Part shown: one piece after another, positions 26,601 through 35,504 of the stretch
How positions within the stretch are numbered: the stretch's first letter is position 1
How the letters are laid out: every line of letters starts with the position of its first letter
Assembly: GCF_005930355.1 (NCBI RefSeq)
Contig: NZ_VDBO01000001.1
Location: 2,540,107-2,604,106 of the forward strand
Source: Paenibacillus sinopodophylli
GTDB taxonomy: Bacteria > Bacillota > Bacilli > Paenibacillales > Paenibacillaceae
DNA length: 64,000 bases
Direction of reading: 5' to 3'
Notes under the pieces: model-generated
Database searches by the model: none
Seen by the model: the letters and a program-made list of their open reading frames with translations, nothing else
Told to the model about the DNA's origin: nothing
Translations under genes and position numbers: made by a program

Positions 26601-28911
26601 CTGCAAGCTCTTGAAACTTAACTTTGTCCGCTACCGAAACTTCTTTCCCGTTACGAGCAGCGGCACGAGTCAGGTTTAATAATTGCCCTTCAGGGCTTAA
26701 ACGAGCGAGTAATGAAGCAGCTTGAACCGTTTGACCGCTTTTCGTGAGATCAGAAGCAAGTTTATCGGCAACATTCAATGACCTCTGATGTTCTCCTAAA
26801 GCATCTAATTGCTGCATCAATCTATAACCCGTAGCGATATGTTCAGCATTGGCTGATTGATTTGCAAGGAAGTCAGCTTCAGCTTTTGGCAGATCCTTAA
26901 CGTTTTCATTTGCTTTCGCAACGGTATCCGCATTACGAGCAACATCGTATGTTTGATCGGTATTACGTATATTTTGTTGCAACTCTGACGAGAAGTTTCC
27001 GTTTTTTAATTGATTTTGATAATTCGCGCGTAAATTCTTTAGTTGTACTTCAGGAACTACCAGATCATTAATTTTTGGACTTTGTAACGGCGATTGTAAT
27101 TCTTGAATAATTGGCTGACTGGATCTGGGAGAACTCAAAGCCCCCCGTACTTCTATTGGTTTTGAGTTAATAATTTCACCAGATTTCACTGCGTCAGGGT
27201 TAACCTCAATACGTGATCCGGATATTCGACTATTTGGTTGTATGATCTCTTGCTTGGAAAAGGGCGGCTCTTGTGGAGTGCGGCCGACACGCTCTACAGG
27301 TGACTCTGCACGACTTAAGGCTCCTTGATTTTTTATTAGTCTTTCTGTCCTTGTCTTAACGGGTAGCGGCGCTCCAGCCACTTCTCTTGCAGCTTGATAC
27401 GTTCGTGCGTTCTGTACTAAGTCAGGATTTACACGATTTGGTTTAGACGGATATGCACGTTGGATTAATTCATCAAGACTTACACCTTCTCTGCCTGCCA
27501 TCTGTGACCATAGAGATTCTAGATCGGCATCTTCACGACCAGGAGTAAATCTACCTTCTTCTTGCAATTGTTTAGCTTGTTGTATGAGGATTTCGAATTG
27601 TTCACGATATGGATTCGATTGCTGCGCTATCCTTCCCGTTGTCGGCGCTTGTATTTGAGGTTCAGGCAAACCTAATGGTCCTGGTGCAGGCAATTCTGGT
27701 AATCTCCCACCACCAAATCCCGGCATGGTATCGGGCGTTTGCGCTCCGTTAGCATTCCCGCGTTGGCGAGGTGCTGGGAGTGCTAGCATTTCTTGAATTT
27801 CAGTATCAGGAACTGTCACTCCGTTACGCTTAAACAATTTGCTGATCCCCGCACCTATCCCTGCTATCGCAACGTCACCGACACCGCCAAGCGCAGCTCC
27901 ATAAAGAGTCGACTTCAAAACTTGGTCAGCATCAGTCTCTCCACGAACGCCACTTATAGAAGCTCCTTGAACGCCACCAGCTATCGATCCAGTTAAAGCG
28001 CGATTCGCTATACCGTTTGTGATATTTGATCCGATATTGATACCCACTGTGTTCAGAGCAGGATTTATCGCATTAGCGGATTTGGTTATTGCTTTCTGAC
28101 CCATACTACCAATCGCTTGGCCTACCTTTGAATTCATAGCGGCGTTAGCTATCTTGTACCCACCAGTAATAAGCCCTTGTTCTAAAGCTGCAGGATTTGT
28201 TGCTAATCCTGCCAGTCCACCCAAAGCTCCAGCGATACCATTTACAATCTCAGACCCTTTAATAGGTGCTGTCTGAGTCTGGATATTCAAAGCGTTACCT
28301 GCTCCCTTTTGGAAAGCCGCTATTCCCGGCGTATAAGCTTCAAAGTAGTCACCCACTACATCCAATGGCTCATAGCCAGGGATATTATTAGCTGCCCGAT
28401 GGTCTTTCTGGTTCAGTATCCACTCTTTGCTGGTCATAGGTATTTCTGGCTGATATCGCCAATCTTGTTGGTCAGCCACTCCACTAAGCTCAGACAAAAC
28501 TGGATTCTGTTGTACTCGGGTAGTCGGGAATAACTTTTCACGTTGACTCTGCAGATCGATAAATGATTGCGGCGTTTGTGCAGGTTGCCTTACCACAGAC
28601 GGCACTTGCTTCTGTGGCTGCTGCTGGAACAGATTGTTCGCTGCTTGCTGATTCTCAAATACGGTTGGTAGCAGCGGAAATGGATTGCTAACAGGTGTTT
28701 GTTTAACTTCTGGTTGATTACGAGATAAAGCCCCTCGAACTTGAAGGGGCTGTGATGTATTTTGGCGTGGCATTAAATCTTGTTGAGATACGACGAGATT
28801 TGACGATGTTTCGAACGCTGGAGGCGTATAGGTAGAATTAAGCACTGAATTTATGGGTGTATATGTTGGTTTTGGTGCTGTTATTCTCTTTTTTTCTTCC
28901 TTCTTAGCCAA
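23698..28911 (-). CDS. Giant internal virion (ejection-type) protein
   Basis: A 1737-aa protein with a TTG start behind AGGAGGTG. Residues 1-190 are Gln/Pro-rich. Residues about 210-360 are glycine-rich hydrophobic stretches (GALGGLAGLATNP, GAALGGVGDVAIAGIGAGI). The middle is a long charged helical region. Residues about 1180-1500 hold membrane-like helices and phrases such as ADRIGKNTTFQRSDTFGGST and GAVLPFVRTPVNIASTAVTL, typical of large polyvalent or internal phage proteins. Position after the nozzle, tailspike and transglycosylase genes matches the ejection proteins of P22-like phages. The alternative, a tape measure protein, is less likely because no tail tube genes exist. Confidence 0.75.
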   Translation of the reverse strand: MAKKEEKKRITAPKPTYTPINSVLNSTYTPPAFETSSNLVVSQQDLMPRQNTSQPLQVRGALSRNQPEVKQTPVSNPFPLLPTVFENQQAANNLFQQQPQKQVPSVVRQPAQTPQSFIDLQSQREKLFPTTRVQQNPVLSELSGVADQQDWRYQPEIPMTSKEWILNQKDHRAANNIPGYEPLDVVGDYFEAYTPGIAAFQKGAGNALNIQTQTAPIKGSEIVNGIAGALGGLAGLATNPAALEQGLITGGYKIANAAMNSKVGQAIGSMGQKAITKSANAINPALNTVGINIGSNITNGIANRALTGSIAGGVQGASISGVRGETDADQVLKSTLYGAALGGVGDVAIAGIGAGISKLFKRNGVTVPDTEIQEMLALPAPRQRGNANGAQTPDTMPGFGGGRLPELPAPGPLGLPEPQIQAPTTGRIAQQSNPYREQFEILIQQAKQLQEEGRFTPGREDADLESLWSQMAGREGVSLDELIQRAYPSKPNRVNPDLVQNARTYQAAREVAGAPLPVKTRTERLIKNQGALSRAESPVERVGRTPQEPPFSKQEIIQPNSRISGSRIEVNPDAVKSGEIINSKPIEVRGALSSPRSSQPIIQELQSPLQSPKINDLVVPEVQLKNLRANYQNQLKNGNFSSELQQNIRNTDQTYDVARNADTVAKANENVKDLPKAEADFLANQSANAEHIATGYRLMQQLDALGEHQRSLNVADKLASDLTKSGQTVQAASLLARLSPEGQLLNLTRAAARNGKEVSVADKVKFQELAAVVQDNTGAGVRANRFDEILNRLEKGETVSPDELKTLGNMLERANKYTKTPKEMKDVLPDELKDVKKREKIISYFDDAEQAALARIAARKSRLNSLPFDEWKDHSIVVASQLVKGTIKAATYAEDMVKLFGEEIRPVAAQVFEKAQKLVTGTSRSISEGKINQANRVLRNLSGESQKEKAIVAEMATHVRKVISDSKQGNLNPEDIQKLRDYSEEIAEIMENKKNSPLMTSEQKYLQSVKSLAKKIADVESGSVPADKANREVSNLLRQVTKLSKDGESPITLEPLDSKALIDIAHDVLEKTRPPAKPTTLQEKIVEKYIKENLVSETDIQKLRELAKRVNELSGDEAVNADMAMQKILNSYEKSSLWDKIQALRYIAMLLNSSTQAVNAISGPIMATTGTIADVFGTMIDIPMSKLLKQPRTTTLYGTNPLAFISRWMKYAKVGGKAGFNGVNPAGIAGPNEIRGLTYKSLYNPLSLAERSLGAVAKGADYGAYKAVQISEMRKMAFLDAKNKGIKGKSNIDEHIKKFVNDPPPEAILQADRIGKNTTFQRSDTFGGSTANFLANMPGKAKYLKPAIGAVLPFVRTPVNIASTAVTLTPGGIIKGLFQLTSKSDASRREAIRTLSLGLTGTGLSALGYALSSMGIITGANDSGNKNVDALKEQIGEGKYRFNTSAMGRYLKSMLEGKGHEASAKAAKYQEGDKQFDYNRLQPLAFPLAAGAAFNERKDEPLDNQVGGTLSDAAGSFLGMSTLRGVQDVFQPQYGGTTGEKAIGIFERVATSFLKSFSPSALAQEARRQDPIQRKTSYNNGILEDTKAYFQSRTPGLSQSLPPNKTTLGQTKMNAPGITGQYLNPFKSEVAPYNEAAAIVSQLIDSTGDEKLAPSAPEKTVSGKNSKNESVTLSIPPDRYARYQEDLGNEITKKIVSIPNNLSDNAKADKVREIYKKTEAKHRNIIKRELGIRVLGG

Positions 28912-28969
28912 CTAGATCACCTCCTGCAAATAAAAGAAGCCGTCATTATGACGACTCCTCCGAAGTTTT

Positions 28970-29361
28970 TTAGTAGTATCCGTTTTTATCCCAGAATGCG
29001 AGAGCTTTTTCTGGCGTTCCATAACGATCTTTTACATACTGTATACCAGCAACCGCCTGTTGATATGGATCAGACCAATCAACCTTATTGCCACCGTAGT
29101 TTTTACGAGTGCTATCAAGAAATTGGAATAGACCTGCTGCTGATGATTTAGGGTTTTTAGCATTGGGATTGAAGCTTGATTCCCGCGCCACCAATTCAAG
29201 GATAGGCTGCACCCATGTTTGATCATATCCTCCAGCCTGTAGTGCTTGAATAACTGCATTTGATGCCGTTTCATACGCCTTAGGATTACCCTTTGCATCT
29301 TTTGCTGCTTTGTAATAGTTTCCGTATGAGCCAGCGGAACCTGAAGCGTTAGCCCCGCTGG
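28970..29361 (-). CDS. Lytic transglycosylase domain, in a shifted frame after the 550-aa protein
   Basis: Encodes ASGSAGSYGNYYKAAKD and then an SLT-type domain with the catalytic glutamate in LVARESSFNPNAKNP, followed by SAAGLFQFLDSTRKNYGG and ending ALAFWDKNGYY. It would cut glycan strands during DNA delivery. Between the stop of the 550-aa gene and residue 50 there is no ATG, GTG or TTG in this frame. The only start (GTG at 29212) would cut off the first helix. The upstream gene ends at a run of six T, and one extra T would fuse both frames into one protein. Either frameshifted expression or a recent indel. Confidence 0.75.
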
Positions 29362-31014
29362 CTACTGAAAAAACTCTGCATACTCCCTCTGTAGCGCATT
29401 TATTTCGTTCATTGTATACCCAGCTTTTGTGAGGGCTGTCACCACATCGGGACCACGCAATCCAGTTGTCGTAAGCATGTTAACGAATGCCTGCTCCCTA
29501 GTGTCAGGGTCACTGTATACGCCATATTTCACTTTTCCATCCTCGTCTGTTCCTACAACCTTCTGTAACGCCTGAGACAGCATGTCGCCAGCTGTAGATG
29601 CATTAACCGTTTTTTGTTCGCCAGCCTTTGCAGCATCGGCCCATTGTGAATACTTAAATTTGTCCTGGTCTAGAGTTAATGAAGCTTGTCGATATGACTG
29701 ATCAGATGTAGGAGTGCCAATTGGAACGCCTAGGATAGCTGATACTGCTGGTGTCGCAGCTCCTGTAGTTTGCCATTCTTGCAATGCGGATTGTCGTGTT
29801 GCAAGTTCTCTATTTTGTTGCTCGCTTATTAGACCGCTTGCCACTTGTTGACCTTGCAATGTTTGAGGTTGCCCTCCTGCAGCAACTTGTCTACCATAGC
29901 CACTCCAATCGCTCTGAGGATTAACAAGTTGTCCGAAACGATCCATGTATTGGAATGCTGTATCTTGATTCGCTTGTTTATTCTGTAGATCCATTGCTTG
30001 CCCTTGTAGTGTGCGCGTACCACCTAATTGCGACAGTTGATTCATGCCGTAATTGTTTCCGCTGTTTGAGCCGGACGCGCTAGTACCGTTTGGGAGGTTG
30101 CCCGTTTGATTTGCCAAGTCCATAGCTTGACTCCAATCCTGTGCTCCACCCGCAAGTGTGCGTTGACCTGCATAATTTCCAGTGAGTTGACCGACATTCA
30201 AGCCGAATGTGCGCTCAGCTGCGAGTAGTTCTTGGTAAATAGCCCGTTGACGCTCAGGAGTAAGCTTATCGAAGTTCGCAATCTCTGTAGATAGCGAGTT
30301 AAGCGTATTGTCTAACTGAGACGCACGAGATGTATCGTCAATTGACCGGCCACGTTGTACTTGTGACAACTGGTAGTTGGTAGCTCCGCTGAATGGATTT
30401 TTATTTCTGAGCAATGCCTGATCCTCTAACGTTCTGTTGTCTTGAATGAGTTGGTTAGAATACGCTGCATTATTCTTGAGTGAGCTCATTTGCGTGTTGA
30501 TGGCATTTAATAGTGCCGCTCTCTCCGTTGCTGTAGCGTCTGTAGCTTGTTGCTGTAATTGACCAGAGTTTTGTACGCTGGTTACTGCATCATTCGGCAT
30601 ATACCCGCCTGAAGATGTTTGAATAGCTTGTTGCGGTGCTGTGTATCCAAGGTTGGTGGTCAAATACTTTTCTTGAGCTGTTGTGTCTAAACCTTGCGCT
30701 TTATTAGTAGCGATAACGTTTTGGGTACGAGTAATCTCGTCTTGTTTAAATGTTGGATCGCTGGCGAGTTTAGCTTGGTTTGCTGATATTGCTTGATTGG
30801 CAGCACCGGAAGTGCCGTATGTCGCTCCACCGAACCCTGTAGAAGGTGCTGATGTAGAAGTTGCTGCATTTGCAAGTGGCGCACTTGCTTGCGCTGCGCT
30901 CATTGGCTTGAGGGTATCGTACTGCGCTTGGTTAGCTGCGCTTGTTGGAGCGATTCCTAAATTCTTTTTACGCTGTAATTCTGCCGCAACTTGTGCTGCA
31001 CTCATAACCGCCAT
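29362..31014 (-). CDS. Ala/Gln-rich internal virion protein
   Basis: A 550-aa protein, MAVMSAAQVAAELQRKKNLG onwards, low in aromatic residues and rich in Ala, Gln, Ser, Thr and Asn, with repeated TLQGQ and GQQ segments. Composition and location suggest an internal or ejection-type virion protein. It ends AEFFQ at a T6 run, directly followed in another frame by a transglycosylase domain. Ejection proteins with such a terminal muralytic domain are known in podoviruses. It starts four bases after the protease stop. Confidence 0.7.
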   Translation of the reverse strand: MAVMSAAQVAAELQRKKNLGIAPTSAANQAQYDTLKPMSAAQASAPLANAATSTSAPSTGFGGATYGTSGAANQAISANQAKLASDPTFKQDEITRTQNVIATNKAQGLDTTAQEKYLTTNLGYTAPQQAIQTSSGGYMPNDAVTSVQNSGQLQQQATDATATERAALLNAINTQMSSLKNNAAYSNQLIQDNRTLEDQALLRNKNPFSGATNYQLSQVQRGRSIDDTSRASQLDNTLNSLSTEIANFDKLTPERQRAIYQELLAAERTFGLNVGQLTGNYAGQRTLAGGAQDWSQAMDLANQTGNLPNGTSASGSNSGNNYGMNQLSQLGGTRTLQGQAMDLQNKQANQDTAFQYMDRFGQLVNPQSDWSGYGRQVAAGGQPQTLQGQQVASGLISEQQNRELATRQSALQEWQTTGAATPAVSAILGVPIGTPTSDQSYRQASLTLDQDKFKYSQWADAAKAGEQKTVNASTAGDMLSQALQKVVGTDEDGKVKYGVYSDPDTREQAFVNMLTTTGLRGPDVVTALTKAGYTMNEINALQREYAEFFQ

Positions 31015-31017
31015 GGT

Positions 31018-31653
31018 TCATGCCCCTCTCTTTTCAATTTCCGAGATAACATATGATATAGGGATAGACTCCGTTATCTTTTTATTTGCTGAGATGCGAG
31101 ATGTGATGCCAATTACCTCGCCTTGCCTATTGAGCAGTACGCCGCCAGACGAACCGTGATCCGTTGAAACGTTACTAAATATCATCTGCAATCCGTATTT
31201 TTTAAACGTGGTTATAATTGACCCCGTCGATACTTTAAGCCTGTTACGCGGATATCCGATCGCATATACCTCTTCTCCCACCGTTGGGAGCTTTGTGTTA
31301 TAAGAGAGCGGAGTGCCTGATTCCAACTGGAAAGCCATCAAATCGAGCTGTTCATTGGAAAAAATTACTTTATCCGAATCAATCGACTCACCGTTTATTT
31401 TTATATCACGACCACCACCAGCAACGTGATAATTGGTAACAAACACTTTTCCTTCGATTACGAACCCACTGCCTTGTGAGTATACGCCGTTAATGTAGCA
31501 CTCTATAGGGAGGATGGATTCAAGAATCTTGTATGCCGGTCCGACGTTAATTACCTCTTTACCTTTTGCAGTAACGGGCACAGAAAAGGCCGTGAGCAGG
31601 ATGATCACCAGCAACACGGCCTTAATATTAATTTTCGGTTTTTTCATTGTCAT
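31018..31653 (-). CDS. Secreted trypsin-like serine protease (S1C/HtrA-like)
   Basis: A 211-aa protein with an N-terminal hydrophobic signal or anchor (residues 10-28, IKAVLLVIILLTAFSVPVTA). The catalytic triad is clear: H76 in VTNYHV, D104 in NEQLDLMAF and S169 in DHGSSGGVLLN. No PDZ domain. An exported protease within the virion gene cluster, between the tailspike and an internal protein, is unusual. It might process surface proteins of the host or the virion. The longer frame from TTG at 31701 overlaps a small gene in another frame, so the ATG at 31653 is preferred. Confidence 0.85.
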   Translation of the reverse strand: MTMKKPKINIKAVLLVIILLTAFSVPVTAKGKEVINVGPAYKILESILPIECYINGVYSQGSGFVIEGKVFVTNYHVAGGGRDIKINGESIDSDKVIFSNEQLDLMAFQLESGTPLSYNTKLPTVGEEVYAIGYPRNRLKVSTGSIITTFKKYGLQMIFSNVSTDHGSSGGVLLNRQGEVIGITSRISANKKITESIPISYVISEIEKRGA

Positions 31654-31738
31654 TCTCTTGTTTCTTCCTCTCTGCTTCTTCAGCTTTGCGGATTTGTTCA
31701 ATTAACAAAACGTCATTATCTATTGCTTCATGGGTCAT
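31628..31738 (-). CDS. Tiny charged protein before the protease
   Basis: A 36-aa frame, MTHEAIDNDVLLIEQIRKAE then EAERKKQENDNEKTEN, predicted as one charged helix. GAGGGTG is about ten bases before the ATG. It overlaps the protease start by 26 bases. Similar small helical proteins often follow tail fibre genes. Tentative. Confidence 0.5.
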   Translation of the reverse strand: MTHEAIDNDVLLIEQIRKAEEAERKKQENDNEKTEN

Positions 31739-31834
31739 ACATGCACACCCTCTTATTTAGTAATTTTTAGCAGAAAAAGAATATCCACATTCTACCACAC
31801 TAGGAATTGATAGCGATATACTATTTACTATTTC

Positions 31835-33268
31835 TTAAGGTGTCCATGTGCCTGCGATAAAGTTGTTAAACACGCGTCCGTTTGTGTTGGATGCTTTGTT
31901 TGTTAAAGCCCCAGTCAGAACATTGTTGGTCATGATTGTTCTGTTTGTGTAATCAAGCCCGAGCGTTCCGACATGATTACCCATAACCTTGTTGTATTGG
32001 TTCAATGGAGTTGTGAGGAAGCCTACATTGATATCAAATCTGTCCGTGAATCCGCCTGTATTGTTACCTATGGACACATTGTTTGAAATGGTCACGTTGT
32101 CGCTTGCGTAGCTCCATATACCAACCTGACCACAACTTTGCACGTTGTTGGAGTCAATTATCCAGTTTTGACTAAGATCTACTCCTATGCCGTGTGTTCC
32201 GCAAACGCTGATTGTATTCCCTTGAATAATACCATCCCTAACATTCGTGCCTATTTGAATGGCTCTTTGACTCATCGTAAAGAACATATTATTGGCAATA
32301 GTATAACCCTTTGATATCGACGCTTGGACGCTTGCAAATATACCTTTTTGGCAGTTTATAAAATGATTTCCTGTAATAATGACACCTGAGTAATTTAGAG
32401 TTTTTATTGCCGAACCACTCATTAACTCGAATCTATTATTTATGATCCTAATGTAGTTATGATTAGTGTTTAGTTTGGCTGAGTGAGTACCGATACCATC
32501 TACGCCATTTGTGAATGTGCATTCTTCGATGGTTATGTCGTAACATAGTGTCTCATCATACGGACCAAACCACGGAAATACCGATGAGTTAAGCATGAGA
32601 TCCAGTTGTATCATCTCAGTTGCGCCTACACCCGCATTGTTATCGAATGCGCACCCTTGAATTACTCCGCGCTTAACAGCATTAAACTCGATCATGTGCC
32701 AAATAGGGACATTTACAAACTTTACGTCTTTTATCAATATATCCGTGGCATGAGCGAAGCCAACCGCTGTACACGCCGTAGGAAAGCTAGCTAGATTACC
32801 ATCAAATATCCCGCCTATAACCTTGATCCGCTCTCCTGCGTTATATCCGCCTATCGTTCCATCGCTCTTATTAATAAGCATTGCATTGATGGACGATCCT
32901 CTTTTGATTACCGCGCTAGGATTCATGAGTAGAGTTGCAGTAGATGGAATTTGTAGTATTTGAGTAATGAGGTATGTCCCAATCGGTACGTACACGATAC
33001 TACCTGTAAAGGCAGCATTCAGAGCAGCTTGAATGGCATTTGTATCATCTGCTATGCCGTTCCCTATTGCACCGAATTGCGTGACGCTGTAAATATTCAG
33101 TCTAGCAATGACGCTAGTTGACACTAAACCGGATACATAATCAAAGTTTTCGTTTGTTGTGTTTACAATCGCCTGAATGGCTGCATCCATTGCAGCAGAA
33201 CTCGCTGCGGTTCCTGGCGTTGTATTGGTATATAAATCAGTTAGCGGCGATTGTGGAACGTATGCCAT
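31835..33268 (-). CDS. Tailspike or receptor-binding protein with pectate-lyase-type beta-helix
   Basis: A 477-aa protein. After a short N-terminal adapter (1-55), YSVTQFGAIGNGIADDTNAI matches the pectate lyase superfamily start, and the rest has repeated short coils with N-rich turns (IRIINNRFELMSGSAIKTLN, ITGNHFINC, TIANNMFF, ISNNVSIGNN) of a right-handed beta-helix. Such trimeric spikes bind and often cleave cell-surface polysaccharide. Catalytic residues cannot be assigned by eye. Confidence 0.85.
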   Translation of the reverse strand: MAYVPQSPLTDLYTNTTPGTAASSAAMDAAIQAIVNTTNENFDYVSGLVSTSVIARLNIYSVTQFGAIGNGIADDTNAIQAALNAAFTGSIVYVPIGTYLITQILQIPSTATLLMNPSAVIKRGSSINAMLINKSDGTIGGYNAGERIKVIGGIFDGNLASFPTACTAVGFAHATDILIKDVKFVNVPIWHMIEFNAVKRGVIQGCAFDNNAGVGATEMIQLDLMLNSSVFPWFGPYDETLCYDITIEECTFTNGVDGIGTHSAKLNTNHNYIRIINNRFELMSGSAIKTLNYSGVIITGNHFINCQKGIFASVQASISKGYTIANNMFFTMSQRAIQIGTNVRDGIIQGNTISVCGTHGIGVDLSQNWIIDSNNVQSCGQVGIWSYASDNVTISNNVSIGNNTGGFTDRFDINVGFLTTPLNQYNKVMGNHVGTLGLDYTNRTIMTNNVLTGALTNKASNTNGRVFNNFIAGTWTP

Positions 33269-33269
33269 A

Positions 33270-34862
33270 TTACAACCTCCCCGAAACTGAACCTATCAAT
33301 TTTTCACGTAGAATAATGACGGGTTCGTCCCTATTATTTCTCCATCTTCTTTGGAAGTATTTCGCTTTTTTATGAAACACAAGTCGTTTTGCATTGTTTA
33401 TTAAATCCGTGTAATCAAGATTCGCACATTCGGCAACGTCCCACCCCGGAACACCCCAAATAAACACGGTATTTCGCAAGGCTTCAACGTCATACCGCGT
33501 ACCGGATCCGTAGATTATTGCCACATCTATGGATGATTTTAGCGGGAATTGTTGTGCCTCAACTAAATAGTAGTGAAGGTAAGAAGAATCACCGCTGAAC
33601 TCGAAACTCAGCAGACCTGAATACACATCAAAATCAACTGGTGTACCTGTTGTTTTACCTATCTCGTTCCAGTCACTATACAGATCAGTTGAGAAGGCGT
33701 GTAATAGCTTTGTCGCACTACCGAAGTAGTTTATTCCATTGAATTTTTCTAAAGCCCCTACTGCCCACGGAAGCCTCCAAACGTACCATTCTGAATTGCG
33801 AGTGTCGTAGCATAGGATATAATTTGTCGTGTCCCGTTTAATCGAGATAAGCATCTGACTGCGATCTTGATCGAACCATACGACTGCTGCTTTCTTCTCT
33901 GCTTCCGTGAATCCAAACTCATTAATATCGAGCTTGTTCTCCGTTATAGATTTTGTTGCATATTGCCTATCTCCTGTAGACAGCGCCGTCACGGTATAAA
34001 TCTCATGTACGCCGCTGTCGGATAAATACGCGATCGTTTCTGTTCCATCCGGATAAGTAATGCGTGCCATCCCTCGCGGTGAGATGTTCCCGGCCACAGT
34101 GTTTAAAAATCGATTTCCGCTGAATCCATTCGCCGTAACGCCATCATCGAACAACTCGCCCGTCAAAAAGCCCCATCCCCTGCGCATCGGAATGAGGCAA
34201 ACGTTATTGAATGTAATGCCGGGTCCTGTGATGATGTCGTTATTTCTCACCCACCGCTCAAATTGAACGACTGGGAAATAGTCGAATGTGTATCGTTTGG
34301 AGTAATACACTGTATCTGAACCGTCTGTTACAAAGATATGACCGCTATGCACCCAGCAATATTTAATGCCTAGCGCGTTTATCGTGGTCAATCCGTTTGG
34401 CGGTGCTGGATTCGGATCATTAGCAGCTGGTGTGACGTTCGCAACATTCGTTCCGTTATAACGCTTCACACTTCCTCCGTCCGTTAAGAACAGCACAGAT
34501 GCACTCGTTGCGTCCGTAAATGCCACGCTGTACACGTTAGGAGTGACGAATGGATTAGTCATAGTCACTGCATCTAAGTCGTCTACATTGAGTTTGTAGA
34601 GCGTGTTAGCAGATACTGCGTATAATTCTTCGGTTGTTTGGTTAGTCCTATAGCCAGTTAGATGGCTAATAGCAGATGGCACCGCATCATTTATGACTGG
34701 CGCTGATCCGTCTCTTTTGCCTATCGTGTTGATTGATCGCATACAAGCATCAAAAGCGCGTCTCTGCGACCCCTGAGGCAATTGAGCAGGATTGAGGGCG
34801 GTGTTAACGCCTAATGATGGGTAAACCTCCATGACTAACTCTTGTACGTCTTCTGCGGCCAT
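33270..34862 (-). CDS. Tail nozzle-like protein (P22 gp10-like beta-propeller)
   Basis: A 530-aa beta-rich protein, MEVYPSLGVNTALNPAQLPQ near the start. Repeated strands such as LYAVSANTLYKLNVDD, SVLFLTDGGSVKRYNG and TIAYLSDSGVHEIYTV suggest a beta-propeller. The size and place, after two adaptor-size genes and before the spike, fit the P22 gp10 tail nozzle or needle-hub protein. Sequence-level similarity is not proven. It overlaps neither neighbour and is one base from the 212-aa gene. Confidence 0.6.
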   Translation of the reverse strand: MAAEDVQELVMEVYPSLGVNTALNPAQLPQGSQRRAFDACMRSINTIGKRDGSAPVINDAVPSAISHLTGYRTNQTTEELYAVSANTLYKLNVDDLDAVTMTNPFVTPNVYSVAFTDATSASVLFLTDGGSVKRYNGTNVANVTPAANDPNPAPPNGLTTINALGIKYCWVHSGHIFVTDGSDTVYYSKRYTFDYFPVVQFERWVRNNDIITGPGITFNNVCLIPMRRGWGFLTGELFDDGVTANGFSGNRFLNTVAGNISPRGMARITYPDGTETIAYLSDSGVHEIYTVTALSTGDRQYATKSITENKLDINEFGFTEAEKKAAVVWFDQDRSQMLISIKRDTTNYILCYDTRNSEWYVWRLPWAVGALEKFNGINYFGSATKLLHAFSTDLYSDWNEIGKTTGTPVDFDVYSGLLSFEFSGDSSYLHYYLVEAQQFPLKSSIDVAIIYGSGTRYDVEALRNTVFIWGVPGWDVAECANLDYTDLINNAKRLVFHKKAKYFQRRWRNNRDEPVIILREKLIGSVSGRL

Positions 34863-35501
34863 CTATCCACCCCCAAAAGCCATGTCCACATCATTCAGGC
34901 TTGGGATAAATCCACCTGATGAGTGACCGCGTGCATCGATATTCGCTTGTGTTGCTATTTTCAGGTGCTGTTGAGCTAGTGTGTAAAAATGCACTGACAA
35001 GCTCTTTGAGTTAGGCAAACTCTCTACAATCAAAGCAACCGTGTAATAAGCAAGTCCCATACTACCCGCATCAGGAAATTCGATAGCGCTTGACGTTTGT
35101 ACCACTTGCGCAGGATATGTCAGGTAATGTAGCGTGTAATCCCCAACCATACCGCGCACATGAATCTGTGTGTTTGACGATTCACGCCACCAACCAATCT
35201 TCGTATCGACAAACGATGTGCGTTTAGCCGTTTCGCTGCCTGATGGATTAATGATCCTAAGCGGAGCATATAGGCTTGATATGTCCTGAGTGCCTGATTT
35301 AAACGTCACAAAACCATCTAAGCTAACCGTAAGTGGATCAGATATTTTCATTACATACGCAATTTTCGCCAGTTTTCGCAAAGCATTGTTTAAATAAATG
35401 AATATAAAGCTGTTCTGCGCGGTGTCCGTTCCCCCGATTTCTTCGATGAATGAGGCGGAAAGCTTTTTAATCGTAGGCAATAAATCGTCTGCTGTTATCA
35501 T
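34863..35501 (-). CDS. Head-tail connector-type protein, 212 aa
   Basis: MITADDLLPTIKKLSASFIE onwards. An N-terminal helical region (FIYLNNALRKLAKIAYVM) is followed by a beta-rich part with DYTLHYLTYPAQVVQTSSAI and a C-terminal helix (ESLPNSKSLSVHFYTLAQQH). The layout is like the phage adaptor family and it lies between an SU10-like adaptor and the nozzle-like gene, so a second connector ring is inferred. No direct family recognised. Confidence 0.55.
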   Translation of the reverse strand: MITADDLLPTIKKLSASFIEEIGGTDTAQNSFIFIYLNNALRKLAKIAYVMKISDPLTVSLDGFVTFKSGTQDISSLYAPLRIINPSGSETAKRTSFVDTKIGWWRESSNTQIHVRGMVGDYTLHYLTYPAQVVQTSSAIEFPDAGSMGLAYYTVALIVESLPNSKSLSVHFYTLAQQHLKIATQANIDARGHSSGGFIPSLNDVDMAFGGG

Positions 35502-35504
35502 CGC

